7,847 nucleotides of DNA from Gemmatimonadaceae bacterium (GCA_025451425.1 JANWKK010000102.1:1-7847); one strand, 5' to 3'; shown: positions 1-6,434, counted from the stretch's first letter. Notes: generated by a model from the sequence alone, not told the origin. Translations and numbers: made by a program.

Positions 1-400
1 GGTGCCGAGCGATCCAACCATACACCGCGTCCGAAAGAGATCGCGGCACCGTCATGCCTAACGAACCAAGCAGCCCCCAGACGCCGCCGAGGTAGCGGGC
101 AACGCGAAGTGCGCCGCGGGACCGCCAAAGGAGATGCTCCGGTGAGGTGGACGTTGCCGGTTCGTACCAGATCAGCGAGTCGACCGTCGCGAGCGTCGGG
201 TGGCGCGCGCGAAGCGCCATGCCGAATGCGCCCTCGAGACGGGCGAAACGAAGATACCGGCGATGCCGCTCGTGGCTCAGAACGAACTGTACCGACCGCG
301 CACAGAACCCGCACGCGCCGTCGTAGAGAAGAATCGGTCCGCCATCGACGGCCGTGGCGTCAGCGATTGAAGGGGAGCTCGTTGATCCAGTGATAGCCAC
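1..400 (-). CDS. DCC family (DUF393) thiol-disulfide oxidoreductase-like protein, 3' end cut by window edge
   Basis: Reading the minus strand from a GTG at 400-398 gives 133 codons open to the window edge. The hallmark DGxCxFC motif (DGACGFC, residues 27-33) follows the hydrophobic strand ILLY. Further on are an RFARLEG segment, a SLIWY strand and an ending near VYGWIARH, which is where DUF393 proteins normally finish, so probably only 10-20 residues are missing. The CxxC (C30, C33) sits in a thioredoxin-like fold in this family and is thought to act in thiol-disulfide exchange; substrates are unknown. A TGA two codons before the GTG makes it the only possible common start codon upstream of the motif. 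The start lies inside the DoxX-like gene (41-nt overlap in another frame), with no clear Shine-Dalgarno sequence, which suggests translational coupling. DCC proteins are often adjacent or fused to HTTM/DoxX-type membrane proteins, as here. Confidence 0.9.
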   Translation of the reverse strand, partial: MAITGSTSSPSIADATAVDGGPILLYDGACGFCARSVQFVLSHERHRRYLRFARLEGAFGMALRARHPTLATVDSLIWYEPATSTSPEHLLWRSRGALRVARYLGGVWGLLGSLGMTVPRSLSDAVYGWIARH

Positions 401-1706
401 GACTCAGAAGAGGAAACTTCGTCTCATCGACGCGATGCAGACGAACGTGCAGGGAATCGGCGCCGAGCAAGCCGTCGAGCTGAAGCTGCTCGTTATGCGC
501 TCCACTTCTCACATATGTGAACGGGAACTTGACGGTCGAGTCCTTTCGTGTCGACAGCACGAGTGTGTTCTTCACGCTGTCTGCCAGTACGCGGTATCCG
601 CGCGTCGAGTCGTTGAGTAGTCGGACCGAGAGAAAGCCGGGATAGTTCGCGATCATTCGACGCCATCGCACCGAGTCGCCAACGAGCGGCGGAATCGCTT
701 CGTGTCCGCGCACGAAGGAATCTACTTCCCAGATGCCATACAACGGCGGTCGCGGTGCGTGTGCGCCAAAGATTTTGCTGCCCTTGTAGGACTCCCAGAG
801 TGGTGACATGACACCGAGCGCGATGAAAGCGGTCTTGAGCGCCCCAAGTTGAATGCGGCGACTTCGGTGCGACGACACCCGACCAAGATCGGCGGCCGGT
901 ACGGGGCGATTGAAAACGAAAACGCCGAGAAATCGATCCATGTCGGGCCAGAGCAGGAACAATCCCATCAAGAACAGGTGCGACGAGTAGAGCTTCACCG
1001 GCACGTCGTAGGCGAAGTTGATCATCACGACGTTGCTGAGCACGGCCATCGTCGCGAGCGCGCCTAACGCCGTCGTACGTCTGAAGAACAGCAGGAAGCC
1101 GCTCCCCATCTCAGCGAGGCCGGCGAAGAGATTATACGCGTACGACACACCCATCCACGACCAGATCACGCCCATCGGCGAGAAGTCGCCGAACGGCTCG
1201 ATGAGCGTCGCGAGGCCGGGATCCGGAAACTGCGACTTGATGACCTTATATGCGCCGTAGCCAAGCATCGTGAACGCGAGCGAGTAGCGGACGTAGACGC
1301 GGAGGCCGTGCGCTAATCGCGGATACGCCGTGTGCTTCTCGTCGACGAGCGACCAGGCCACGGTGGCCGCCGCGGCGAGGAGCACGAAGAGCAAGAGCTG
1401 GACGTAGTCGTAGGTCTTGTCGCCGCTGCCGCTCGGGAAGATGGTGATCGGCTTGGCGAGATGAAGGACATGCGCGCCGAACCGCGGGACGACTGCATTC
1501 CAAATCGCCGTATACCAGCCTTGCAGCTTCCCGGTGAAAGGAATGGTGCCAAGCGGGAAGGGGAGGTTGTAAAGGACGAGATAAGTAAATACGAAACGAA
1601 AGCCCACACGCTCGTGCACGCGCCACGCGGGCGACGGTTCCGTCGACGGCCTCGCGTCGGGTGTATAAGGGCTGTGACGAACTGGATCGAGGAGTTGTGT
1701 CGTCAT
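360..1706 (-). CDS. DoxX/HTTM-like polytopic membrane protein with C-terminal beta-rich domain
   Basis: The 448-residue protein has an N-terminal cytosolic stretch (1-30) and about seven hydrophobic segments near 36-52, 102-120, 140-156, 186-207, 212-230, 240-258 and 287-303. A soluble tail (about 322-448) of alternating hydrophobic and charged residues, probably beta strands, follows and ends in RGYHWINELPFNR. The membrane part resembles DoxX/HTTM-like proteins (for example the PFGDFSPMG loop and GLAEMGSGFLLFFRRTT). The tail resembles lipocalin-like ends of long DoxX-like proteins I know from Bacteroidetes; this is recalled, not searched. ATG 1706 is the first start before the membrane region, but no Shine-Dalgarno sequence is visible. 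The downstream DCC gene overlaps it by 41 nt, so the two probably form a membrane redox or quinone-linked pair, an inference from family associations. The biochemical role is unknown. Confidence is high for a gene and moderate for the family name. Confidence 0.8.
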   Translation of the reverse strand: MTTQLLDPVRHSPYTPDARPSTEPSPAWRVHERVGFRFVFTYLVLYNLPFPLGTIPFTGKLQGWYTAIWNAVVPRFGAHVLHLAKPITIFPSGSGDKTYDYVQLLLFVLLAAAATVAWSLVDEKHTAYPRLAHGLRVYVRYSLAFTMLGYGAYKVIKSQFPDPGLATLIEPFGDFSPMGVIWSWMGVSYAYNLFAGLAEMGSGFLLFFRRTTALGALATMAVLSNVVMINFAYDVPVKLYSSHLFLMGLFLLWPDMDRFLGVFVFNRPVPAADLGRVSSHRSRRIQLGALKTAFIALGVMSPLWESYKGSKIFGAHAPRPPLYGIWEVDSFVRGHEAIPPLVGDSVRWRRMIANYPGFLSVRLLNDSTRGYRVLADSVKNTLVLSTRKDSTVKFPFTYVRSGAHNEQLQLDGLLGADSLHVRLHRVDETKFPLLSRGYHWINELPFNR

Positions 1707-1722
1707 GCGCGCCGTACGGAAA

Positions 1723-1754
1723 GTGCAGATCCCTCGCTACGCTCGGGATGACAG
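1723..1754. repeat. Hairpin-forming intergenic repeat-like element
   Basis: This intergenic stretch carries ATCCC at 1729-1733 and GGGAT at 1745-1749, with an inner GC/GC pair and a 3-nt loop, giving a short imperfect hairpin. On the minus strand it reads GTCATCCCGAGCG, then TAGCGAGGGATCTGC. That wording closely matches a short dispersed element I remember seeing in many intergenic regions of soil bacteria. Only one copy lies in the window, so repetition cannot be shown here. It sits 17-48 nt upstream of the DoxX-like start, in the leader or promoter region, so it could affect expression of that gene. Confidence 0.5.
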
Positions 1755-1770
1755 TTGGCGCACAAATGAT

Positions 1771-1804
1771 ACGGCCCGGGCGCGTTCACCGCAGCCCGGG
1801 CCGT
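1771..1804 (-). terminator. Intrinsic terminator after the cupredoxin gene
   Basis: A perfect 11-bp stem (ACGGCCCGGGC at 1771-1781 pairing with 1794-1804) encloses a 12-nt loop. Bulging the A at 1793 allows three further G-C pairs and leaves a 5-nt loop. The stem begins 22 nt past the cupredoxin stop codon. On the minus strand it is followed by ATCATTTGTG, a weak T-containing tail. The stem is very strong and the tail poor, so termination is likely but may be incomplete. On the plus strand the following TCTCGTCT is also only weakly T-rich and there is no plus-strand gene to terminate. Confidence 0.7.
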
Positions 1805-1826
1805 TCTCGTCTAAACGAATTCCGAA

Positions 1827-2447
1827 CTAGTCCCCGTGGTCGCCGTGCTTGAGACGAACGTCGGCGCGCATCCAGGGATGAATGCAGCACTGGAAGTGTT
1901 GGAGCTTGTCGGTGTTGAGCTCCGCGGTGTACGTCCCGCCAGGCGCGACCATGTCGTCCGCCTCGAGCGCGGTGCACTCAGGAGCCACGTCTGGATTTCC
2001 CGACAACGTGTTGAGGAGCGGGACGACACCTCCGCCGAACTTGGCCACGCGCGTGAAGGTGTGCACTTCGCCGCCCTTGTTCACCGCAGTGAGCGTTGCA
2101 CCGCGATCCAGCTCGATATGGTTCGGCTGGAAGCGCCACTTCTGTGCAACCTGCGAGCGCGTCAACTCCGCGACGAACTTGTCGAACGGCGTCTTGCCCT
2201 GGCCAACACTCGCGTTCGGATCCTGCAGTGCGGCGTCGAATGATGCAGGGTCACAGTCGTCCAGCATGCGCACGGAGCGCGCGTCGTCGTCATCCTTGTC
2301 GCCGTTCGCCGTGTTCGTACTTCCGTTCGACCGATCGGCCAACGACGGCGATGTCGGCAATGGTACAGTGGGTGGAGCGCCGACGTCGCTACAAGCGGCG
2401 ACGAATAGGACCAGCGCGGGTACCGCGACGAAGCTGAAGCGGAGCAT
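1827..2447 (-). CDS. Lipid-anchored cupredoxin (blue copper protein)
   Basis: The 206-residue product starts with a lipoprotein signal peptide (hydrophobic 4-18, lipobox VAAC with C19). A low-complexity Ser/Thr/Asn/Asp linker covers about 20-60, then a short helical-looking region about 65-100. The cupredoxin domain runs from WRFQPNHIEL (104-113) to the end. Predicted type 1 copper ligands are H129 (in GGEVHTF) and the C-terminal C187-x2-H190-x2-M193 (QCCIHPWM), the amicyanin-like spacing. C188 beside the ligand C187 is unusual to see, and C158 in PEC could pair with another cysteine. The protein should be membrane-anchored and periplasm-facing, and could carry electrons to a partner not present in the window. 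A perfect GGAGGA five bases before ATG 2447 fixes the start. It is transcribed divergently from the kinase gene and ends in a strong terminator. Confidence 0.92.
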   Translation of the reverse strand: MLRFSFVAVPALVLFVAACSDVGAPPTVPLPTSPSLADRSNGSTNTANGDKDDDDARSVRMLDDCDPASFDAALQDPNASVGQGKTPFDKFVAELTRSQVAQKWRFQPNHIELDRGATLTAVNKGGEVHTFTRVAKFGGGVVPLLNTLSGNPDVAPECTALEADDMVAPGGTYTAELNTDKLQHFQCCIHPWMRADVRLKHGDHGD

Positions 2448-2555
2448 GAGTTCCTCCGAAGTGCGGGATGGTGGGGTCCAGGCAGCAGTGGATTAAGTCG
2501 GCGAGCGGAGGATCTGTTCCCGAGAGGGGCGCGACCGCTCTGGACCGGTGAACGA
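2448..2555. promoter_or_regulatory. Divergent intergenic region holding promoters for cupredoxin and ABC1 kinase genes
   Basis: These 108 bp separate two divergently read genes, so promoters in both directions must lie here or further upstream. I see no convincing -35/-10 pair on either strand. A 7-bp inverted repeat, GGTCCAG at 2475-2481 and CTGGACC at 2540-2546, flanks the region, but it is too short to call an operator. The function is inferred from gene arrangement only. Confidence 0.35.
2452..2457 (-). promoter_or_regulatory. Shine-Dalgarno site of the cupredoxin gene
   Basis: TCCTCC on the plus strand is GGAGGA on the minus strand, with 5 nt (AACTC) before the ATG at 2447. This is the strongest ribosome binding site in the window and decides the cupredoxin start. 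Several neighbouring genes show no recognisable site. Confidence 0.85.
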
Positions 2556-4256
2556 ATGGCGGCGAGCTTTCGCGACGTGACACTCGCTCACGACCGCCCG
2601 CGCTTCCGCCTCGCCAAGGCCTACGGTGTGACGGTGCGCGTGCTCGCGAGCTACCTCGTACTGCGGCTGCGCCGTCCGTTCCTCAGCGCTGACGGGTACG
2701 AGCGCCGGCTTATCGAAAGGCATCGGGTCAACGCACGACGCATCGAACGCGCGATCATCGAGCTCGACGGACTGTTCATCAAGGTCGGGCAGCTCATCAG
2801 CATTCTGGCCAACTTCCTGCCGGAACAATTCCGACGCGAGCTCGAGGGGTTGCAGGACTCGATTCCCACGCGGCCGGTCGAGCAGATCGTCGAGCGCATC
2901 GAGCTCGAATTCGGGCGCGGCCCCGACTTGCTCTTTGCGTCGTGGAATCCCGAGCCGATGGCAAGTGCGTCGCTCGCGCAAGTACACGAGGCCCGACTGC
3001 AGGACGGACGTCGGGTCGCCGTCAAAGTGCAACACGCGGATATCGACGAGATCGCGCATCTCGATCTGACCGCGATTCGGCGCATCCTCGGCCTGGTGCA
3101 GTTCTTCACGGGCGTGCGCGGCATCGAGTCGTATCACAGTGAGATCGGCGCCATGATTCGCGACGAACTCAATTTCCGAAAGGAGGCCGAGAACATCGCG
3201 CTCATCGCGTCGCATTTCGAGAACGATCCGATGGTCGACTTCCCCATCGTCATGAAAGACTTCTCGACGGAGAAGGTGTTGACGACGGAGCTGGTCGAAG
3301 CGACGAAGGTCACCGATCTGGCCGAGCTGGAGCGTCGCGGCATCAATCGCCCCGCGCTCGCGCAGCGCATACTCACCGCGTATTGCCAGATGATCTTTGT
3401 CGACGGTGTGTATCACGCCGATCCACATCCAGGCAACATTCTCGTGCGCGACGATGGAAGCATCGTCTTCGTCGACTTCGGCGCGGTCGGTCTGTTGTCG
3501 CGTGACATGAAGGAGGGGATTCCACAGTTCCTCGAGGGCGTGATCAAGCGCGATGCGTCGCAGATCACCGGCGCGCTGCGCCGCATGGGATTCGTCGCGC
3601 GAGCCGAGCTTGACGGCGCCACGCCAGACGAGGAAGGCGTCGCCGAGCGCGTCATCGAGTACTTTCAGCGCCGATTCCTCGAACAGGTGTCGCTCCAGTC
3701 GTTCAGCCTCAAGGACGTTCAGGTCGACGTCCGGGCGAAGACCGAGATGCTCGCCGATCTCCGAAAGCTGGATGTGTCGTTTCGCGAGCTCACGCGCACG
3801 TTCCAGGTGCCGAAGGACTGGGTCCTGCTCGAGCGGACGATCCTGCTTCTCCTCGGCTTGTGCACGACGCTCGATCCGTCAATGGCCCCGATGCGCACGA
3901 TTCAGCCCTATCTCGAAGAATTCGTCCTCGGCCGCGATCACGACTGGGTGACGCTCGTTAGGTCGGCCGTGAAGGACATGGCTCTTTCCGTGCTGACACT
4001 GCCGGAAGGCGTGAGCCGCTTCGTGGCGCGCGCGAATCGCGGCGACCTCCAGGTCAAGGTGGAGGGGCTGCGGGAGAGTGCGAACCTCGTCTATGCGGCG
4101 GCGCAGCAGCTCGTCTTCGGCGTCCTGGCTGCGGGCGCGGGTGTGATCGCCTACCTCGCCCGCGTCCGTGGCGATCGATTTACCGCCACGACGGGTGCCG
4201 TCGCGGTGATTGTGTTTTTGCTCGGCGTGGCGAGATCGATGTGGAAAGCGCGATGA
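2556..4256 (+). CDS. ABC1/UbiB-family atypical kinase with C-terminal membrane segments
   Basis: The 566-residue protein shows the full ABC1/ADCK/UbiB signature. It has the KxGQ motif (K76-VGQ), an Ala/Ser-rich nucleotide loop in PMASASLAQVHEA (134-146) in place of a Gly-rich P-loop, and VAVKVQ with K157. RDELNFRKEAEN (202-213) follows, then HADPHPGN (287-294) with the catalytic-loop Asp and Asn, and VDFG (306-309) for metal binding. Two hydrophobic segments near the C-terminus (about 515-535 and 546-560) should anchor it in the inner membrane, as in UbiB-type proteins. The family supports ubiquinone or other isoprenoid-lipid biosynthesis through ATPase/kinase activity; the substrate here is unknown. 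It is a full-length member with all motifs, so it is probably active. The start at ATG 2556 has only a weak GGTGA upstream, and no better in-frame start precedes the conserved region. No quinone-biosynthesis gene lies beside it. Confidence 0.95.
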   Translation: MAASFRDVTLAHDRPRFRLAKAYGVTVRVLASYLVLRLRRPFLSADGYERRLIERHRVNARRIERAIIELDGLFIKVGQLISILANFLPEQFRRELEGLQDSIPTRPVEQIVERIELEFGRGPDLLFASWNPEPMASASLAQVHEARLQDGRRVAVKVQHADIDEIAHLDLTAIRRILGLVQFFTGVRGIESYHSEIGAMIRDELNFRKEAENIALIASHFENDPMVDFPIVMKDFSTEKVLTTELVEATKVTDLAELERRGINRPALAQRILTAYCQMIFVDGVYHADPHPGNILVRDDGSIVFVDFGAVGLLSRDMKEGIPQFLEGVIKRDASQITGALRRMGFVARAELDGATPDEEGVAERVIEYFQRRFLEQVSLQSFSLKDVQVDVRAKTEMLADLRKLDVSFRELTRTFQVPKDWVLLERTILLLLGLCTTLDPSMAPMRTIQPYLEEFVLGRDHDWVTLVRSAVKDMALSVLTLPEGVSRFVARANRGDLQVKVEGLRESANLVYAAAQQLVFGVLAAGAGVIAYLARVRGDRFTATTGAVAVIVFLLGVARSMWKAR

Positions 4257-4278
4257 GCGCACCTGCTGCAACTCGACA

Positions 4279-4299
4279 CACTTCAGGCCGCGCGAAGTG
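4279..4299. terminator. Possible weak hairpin downstream of the ABC1 kinase gene
   Basis: CACTTC (4279-4284) and GAAGTG (4294-4299) form a 6-bp stem with a 9-nt GC-rich loop, 22 nt after the kinase stop. No T-tract follows, so it is at best a weak terminator or an mRNA 3'-end structure. The rest of the 181-nt gap up to the next start contains no other gene that I can support. Confidence 0.25.
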
Positions 4300-4426
4300 A
4301 CACAGAGCGCCGCGGTGGGGAGCTAGACAAAAAGCTCAAGCCACGATGTCAAGCGAAGTTGCACGAATGCGAGTCCTCGCTCTACGGCGGCATTGCTCTC
4401 GCGTTGGGCGGGCCGGAAATGCCAAC

Positions 4427-4433
4427 GGAGAGG
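4427..4433 (+). promoter_or_regulatory. Shine-Dalgarno site deciding the BIG2 lipoprotein start
   Basis: GGAGAGG lies four bases before the ATG at 4438. It favours this start over an in-frame ATG at 4393, which would add 15 mostly basic residues ahead of a normal signal peptide. Confidence 0.75.
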
Positions 4434-4437
4434 CGAT

Positions 4438-4788
4438 ATGCAACGCGTTCTTGCCGCAGCGCTGCTGGTGTTTGCTGTTTCTGGGTGCGTCATTGTCGGC
4501 GATCCAACGTGCAGCAGCGGCGGCGCGGCAGTCGTCGTGACGCCGGGCCTCGTCGTTGTCGCGGTGGGTCAGTCGGTCACACCTAACGGCAGCGACAGTT
4601 GGTGCGATGGCGGTCACCAGGCGCACGGCTCGCCGAGTTGGAGCCTGAGCCGGCCGGGCGACAGCGTGTACGTGTCGCTCGACGCGACGACCGGCCGGAT
4701 CACTGGCCTTCGCGCCGGAGTCGCAACCGTCGTGGCGCGCTCCGATCACTCGGGTGCCACGTCCGCGATCCAGGTTACGGTTCGGTAG
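4438..4788 (+). CDS. Small lipoprotein with one BIG2-type (Ig-like) domain
   Basis: The 116-residue product begins with a compact lipoprotein signal peptide (MQRVLAAALLVFAVSGC, lipobox VSGC with C17). From about residue 33 it reads as a single bacterial Ig-like group 2 domain. VVVTPGLVVVAVGQSV forms the first strands, and SLDATTGRITGLRAGVATVVA (80-100) is the characteristic BIG2 pattern, followed by a closing strand IQVTVR at the C-terminus. C25 and C56 could form a disulfide. BIG2 domains usually occur as repeats in surface and adhesion proteins; a lone short one is probably a minor envelope protein of unknown role. It follows the kinase gene by 181 nt and has its own ribosome binding site. 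It ends 3 nt from the convergent DUF488 stop, with no terminator visible between the two. Confidence 0.78.
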   Translation: MQRVLAAALLVFAVSGCVIVGDPTCSSGGAAVVVTPGLVVVAVGQSVTPNGSDSWCDGGHQAHGSPSWSLSRPGDSVYVSLDATTGRITGLRAGVATVVARSDHSGATSAIQVTVR

Positions 4789-4791
4789 CCG

Positions 4792-5181
4792 TTAGGCCAT
4801 GCTGGCGCCCGCGTCGGCGAGCAGCTCGGCAAGGAGCGTCCGATGGCAATGTGAGGCGTCCTCGCAGTAACAGCCGATCGAGAAGTTCGCCTGCTTCGAG
4901 AGCGCGGCGAGCAGAGCGATGAGCCTCTGCTGCTCGGGTGCGCGCATCTCCCGCCGATACGCGCGCGCGAACTTCTCCCAGCGCGCGGGCGTCCACCCCT
5001 CGGCGAGCGCCCACTTGACGATGAGAGTCGTCGGTGCGAGATCCGGGAGCCAGAGATCGAACCAATCGCCCGTCGAGAAGTCCTCCTTGCGAACGGCGCG
5101 TGGCGGGCGACGCACCGTACCGAGCCGCGGCCCTTCATTCGGGACCCGCGCGGCGCCAAGCCTAACGACGCGGACAGCCAT
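4792..5181 (-). CDS. DUF488 family protein
   Basis: The 129-residue protein matches the DUF488 family. Features seen are GTVRRPPRAV (21-30), a WFDLWLPDLAPT segment (40-51), a helical W-EKFARAYRREM region (68-79), LLAALSKQANFSIGCYCED (90-108), and then HCHR with C112 and H113. C104, C106, C112 and the adjacent histidines form a conserved cluster that could bind a metal or be redox-active; the biochemical function of the family is not established. I chose ATG 5181 because its A overlaps the TGA of the upstream EVE gene (TGATG on the minus strand), a typical coupling arrangement. An in-frame ATG at 5214 would overlap EVE by 34 nt and add 11 residues of no family likeness. It is the last gene of the right-hand minus-strand block. 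Confidence 0.93.
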   Translation of the reverse strand: MAVRVVRLGAARVPNEGPRLGTVRRPPRAVRKEDFSTGDWFDLWLPDLAPTTLIVKWALAEGWTPARWEKFARAYRREMRAPEQQRLIALLAALSKQANFSIGCYCEDASHCHRTLLAELLADAGASMA

Positions 5182-5708
5182 CAGCGTTCGGCCATCGCGA
5201 CGATCGTCTCCCACTCCTTCGGTGTCACCGGTGTCACGGAAAGCCGGCCGATGCGGACGAGCGCCATGTCGGCAAGCGCCTTGTTCGCCTTGATCTCAGC
5301 AAGCGTGACGGGACGCTTCAGCGGCGCGACCGCCTTGATATCGACGGCGTACCACGTTGGGTCCGTCCGGTTGGACTTCGCGTCGAAGGCTGGATGCTTC
5401 TTGTCGGTGGCGGTCGGATCCGGGTAGCCCTCGCGCGCGACTTCGGCGATGCCGACGATCGCCTGCGGACTCGAGCTCGAGTGATAGTAGAAGACCCGAT
5501 CACCGCGCTTCATTCCGTCGCGGAGAAAGTTGCGCGCGGCGAAGTTGCGCACGCCGTCCCACTGCGTCGTCTGCTTCGGAGCGGCGCGAAGGTCGTCGAA
5601 GGAAAAGACATCGGGCTCGGACTTCACGAGCCAGTAGCGCTTCTCGTTAGGTGCACGCGGCGTGAAGGCCGCGGCCCAAGGTCCTTCGGGGTGGTCGGCG
5701 GGGGTCAT
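5181..5708 (-). CDS. EVE domain protein (THYN1-like)
   Basis: The 175-residue protein is an EVE domain in the PUA-like superfamily. After a 23-residue N-terminal extension it carries RYWLVKSEPDVFSFDDL (24-40), TQWDGVRNFAARNFLRDGMK (48-67) and GDRVFYYHSS (69-78). These are followed by IVGIAEVAREGYPDPTATD (84-102), FDAKS (108-112), PTWYAVDI (117-124), RPVTLAEIKAN (132-142) and LVRIGRLSVTPVTPKEW (150-166). All the family landmarks are present, so it should be functional. Related EVE domains recognise modified cytosines or other modified bases in nucleic acids; the ligand here is unknown. The start overlaps the YjbR stop as ATGA and the stop overlaps the DUF488 start. The three are therefore probably co-translated. 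The protein is probably cytoplasmic, with no signal peptide. Confidence 0.95.
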   Translation of the reverse strand: MTPADHPEGPWAAAFTPRAPNEKRYWLVKSEPDVFSFDDLRAAPKQTTQWDGVRNFAARNFLRDGMKRGDRVFYYHSSSSPQAIVGIAEVAREGYPDPTATDKKHPAFDAKSNRTDPTWYAVDIKAVAPLKRPVTLAEIKANKALADMALVRIGRLSVTPVTPKEWETIVAMAER

Positions 5709-6073
5709 TCGTCCTCCACGCGCGCGGCGAGCCGTTTTGGGGCCGTGAGTCGATACGAATCACGGAGCAACATGTCGAGCTCCTTCCAATCGATATCTCC
5801 ATCCAGATTAACGCCGATCCAGCCACTCGGCCCGACGTAGGGCGGAACGAAAAATCGATCCGGGTTTGCGCGCACCATGATGTCTTGATTGCCGGGCGGC
5901 GCTTTCATCCAGATCGCTGGACGCCCGGCGCCGTGATGATTGCCTGACGAGGCGTACATCGCGAACAGCTTGTTCTTCACGCGAAAAGTCGGCTCGCCCC
6001 ACGCTTCCACCTCGTGCGCCTCAGGCAACGCGAGGCAAAGCTTGCGGACGCGCGTCAGCGGAGAACGGAGCAT
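5705..6073 (-). CDS. MmcQ/YjbR family protein
   Basis: The 122-residue protein fits the MmcQ/YjbR (DUF419) family, whose members have a CyaY-like fold often linked to DNA binding. Seen are the N-terminal LTRVRKLCLALPEAHEVEAWG (6-26), TFRVKNKLFAMY (29-40), a central PAIWMKAPPGNQDIMVRANP, and the closing GWIGVNLDGDIDWKELDMLL with DSYRLTAPKRLAA. The length is normal for the family. No Shine-Dalgarno sequence is clear before ATG 6073, but the conserved start of the family lies immediately downstream, so no other start is likely. The 3' end overlaps the EVE start by 4 nt (ATGA). It is separated from the upstream DUF2277 gene by 53 nt, so it may have its own promoter or be part of the same transcript. 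Confidence 0.93.
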   Translation of the reverse strand: MLRSPLTRVRKLCLALPEAHEVEAWGEPTFRVKNKLFAMYASSGNHHGAGRPAIWMKAPPGNQDIMVRANPDRFFVPPYVGPSGWIGVNLDGDIDWKELDMLLRDSYRLTAPKRLAARVEDE

Positions 6074-6126
6074 GAGCGGAAGGTGACTGGAACAGGCCGC
6101 AGTGTCCAGGTTGTCCGAGTGCCGAC

Positions 6127-6411
6127 TCAGGCCTGGGTGCGTTCGCGTGCGAAGCGCTTCTGGCCCCGCTCGCGCGCCTTGCGGACTTCCTCGTCGCGAT
6201 TACGTGGCGGAGCGCTGATGTGCAACGATCGAATCAATCGCTCCGCTGCCTCGGTGACTTCCTCGACAGCACGGTTGAACGGTTCCTCGTTCGCGCGTGA
6301 CGGCTTCGTTGTGCCGCTGAGCTTCCGAACGAATTGCACTGCCGAGGCGCGACTCTCGTCGTCGGTTGCCGGCGGCGAGAAGTTTGCCAATGTCTTGATG
6401 TTCCTGCACAT
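6127..6411 (-). CDS. DUF2277 family protein
   Basis: The 94-residue protein opens with the family hallmark MCRNIKTL, followed by NFSPPATDDESRASAVQFVRK (10-30), GTTKPSRANEEPFNRAVEEV (33-52), SAPPRNRDEEVRKARERG (66-83) and a basic tail. This matches the short DUF2277 (COG5552) family, a small soluble protein of unknown function rich in Arg and Lys at the C-terminus. An open frame extends 59 codons further upstream, to an ATG at 6588, but that portion lies inside the esterase-like gene, so the start is taken at the MCRN ATG (6411). There is no clear Shine-Dalgarno sequence. It lies 23 nt downstream of the esterase-like stop, so the two are probably cotranscribed. Confidence 0.95.
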   Translation of the reverse strand: MCRNIKTLANFSPPATDDESRASAVQFVRKLSGTTKPSRANEEPFNRAVEEVTEAAERLIRSLHISAPPRNRDEEVRKARERGQKRFARERTQA

Positions 6412-6434
6412 GATGTGATTGGTAAGGCCGGTGC

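Noticed and set aside
1332..1751. 139-codon plus-strand frame opposite the DoxX-like gene
   Set aside because: Charged, low-complexity antisense translation with no domain; the real gene is on the other strand.
2475..2546. GGTCCAG / CTGGACC 7-bp inverted repeat flanking the divergent gap
   Set aside because: Too short and too far apart to call an operator without conservation data.
2493..3428. 311-codon open frame on the minus strand opposite the kinase gene
   Set aside because: It mirrors the kinase codons, has no recognisable family features, and overlaps a full-length gene with all catalytic motifs; high G+C commonly opens such antisense frames.
4393..4437. Longer start for the BIG2 lipoprotein
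   Set aside because: The added basic residues would precede a normal signal peptide, and the good ribosome binding site lies before the later ATG.
5469..5482. 14-bp perfect palindrome ACTCGAGCTCGAGT inside the EVE gene
   Set aside because: It encodes a run of serines (TCG/AGC/TCG/AGT) at a loop after FYYHS, so codon content explains it; single copy.
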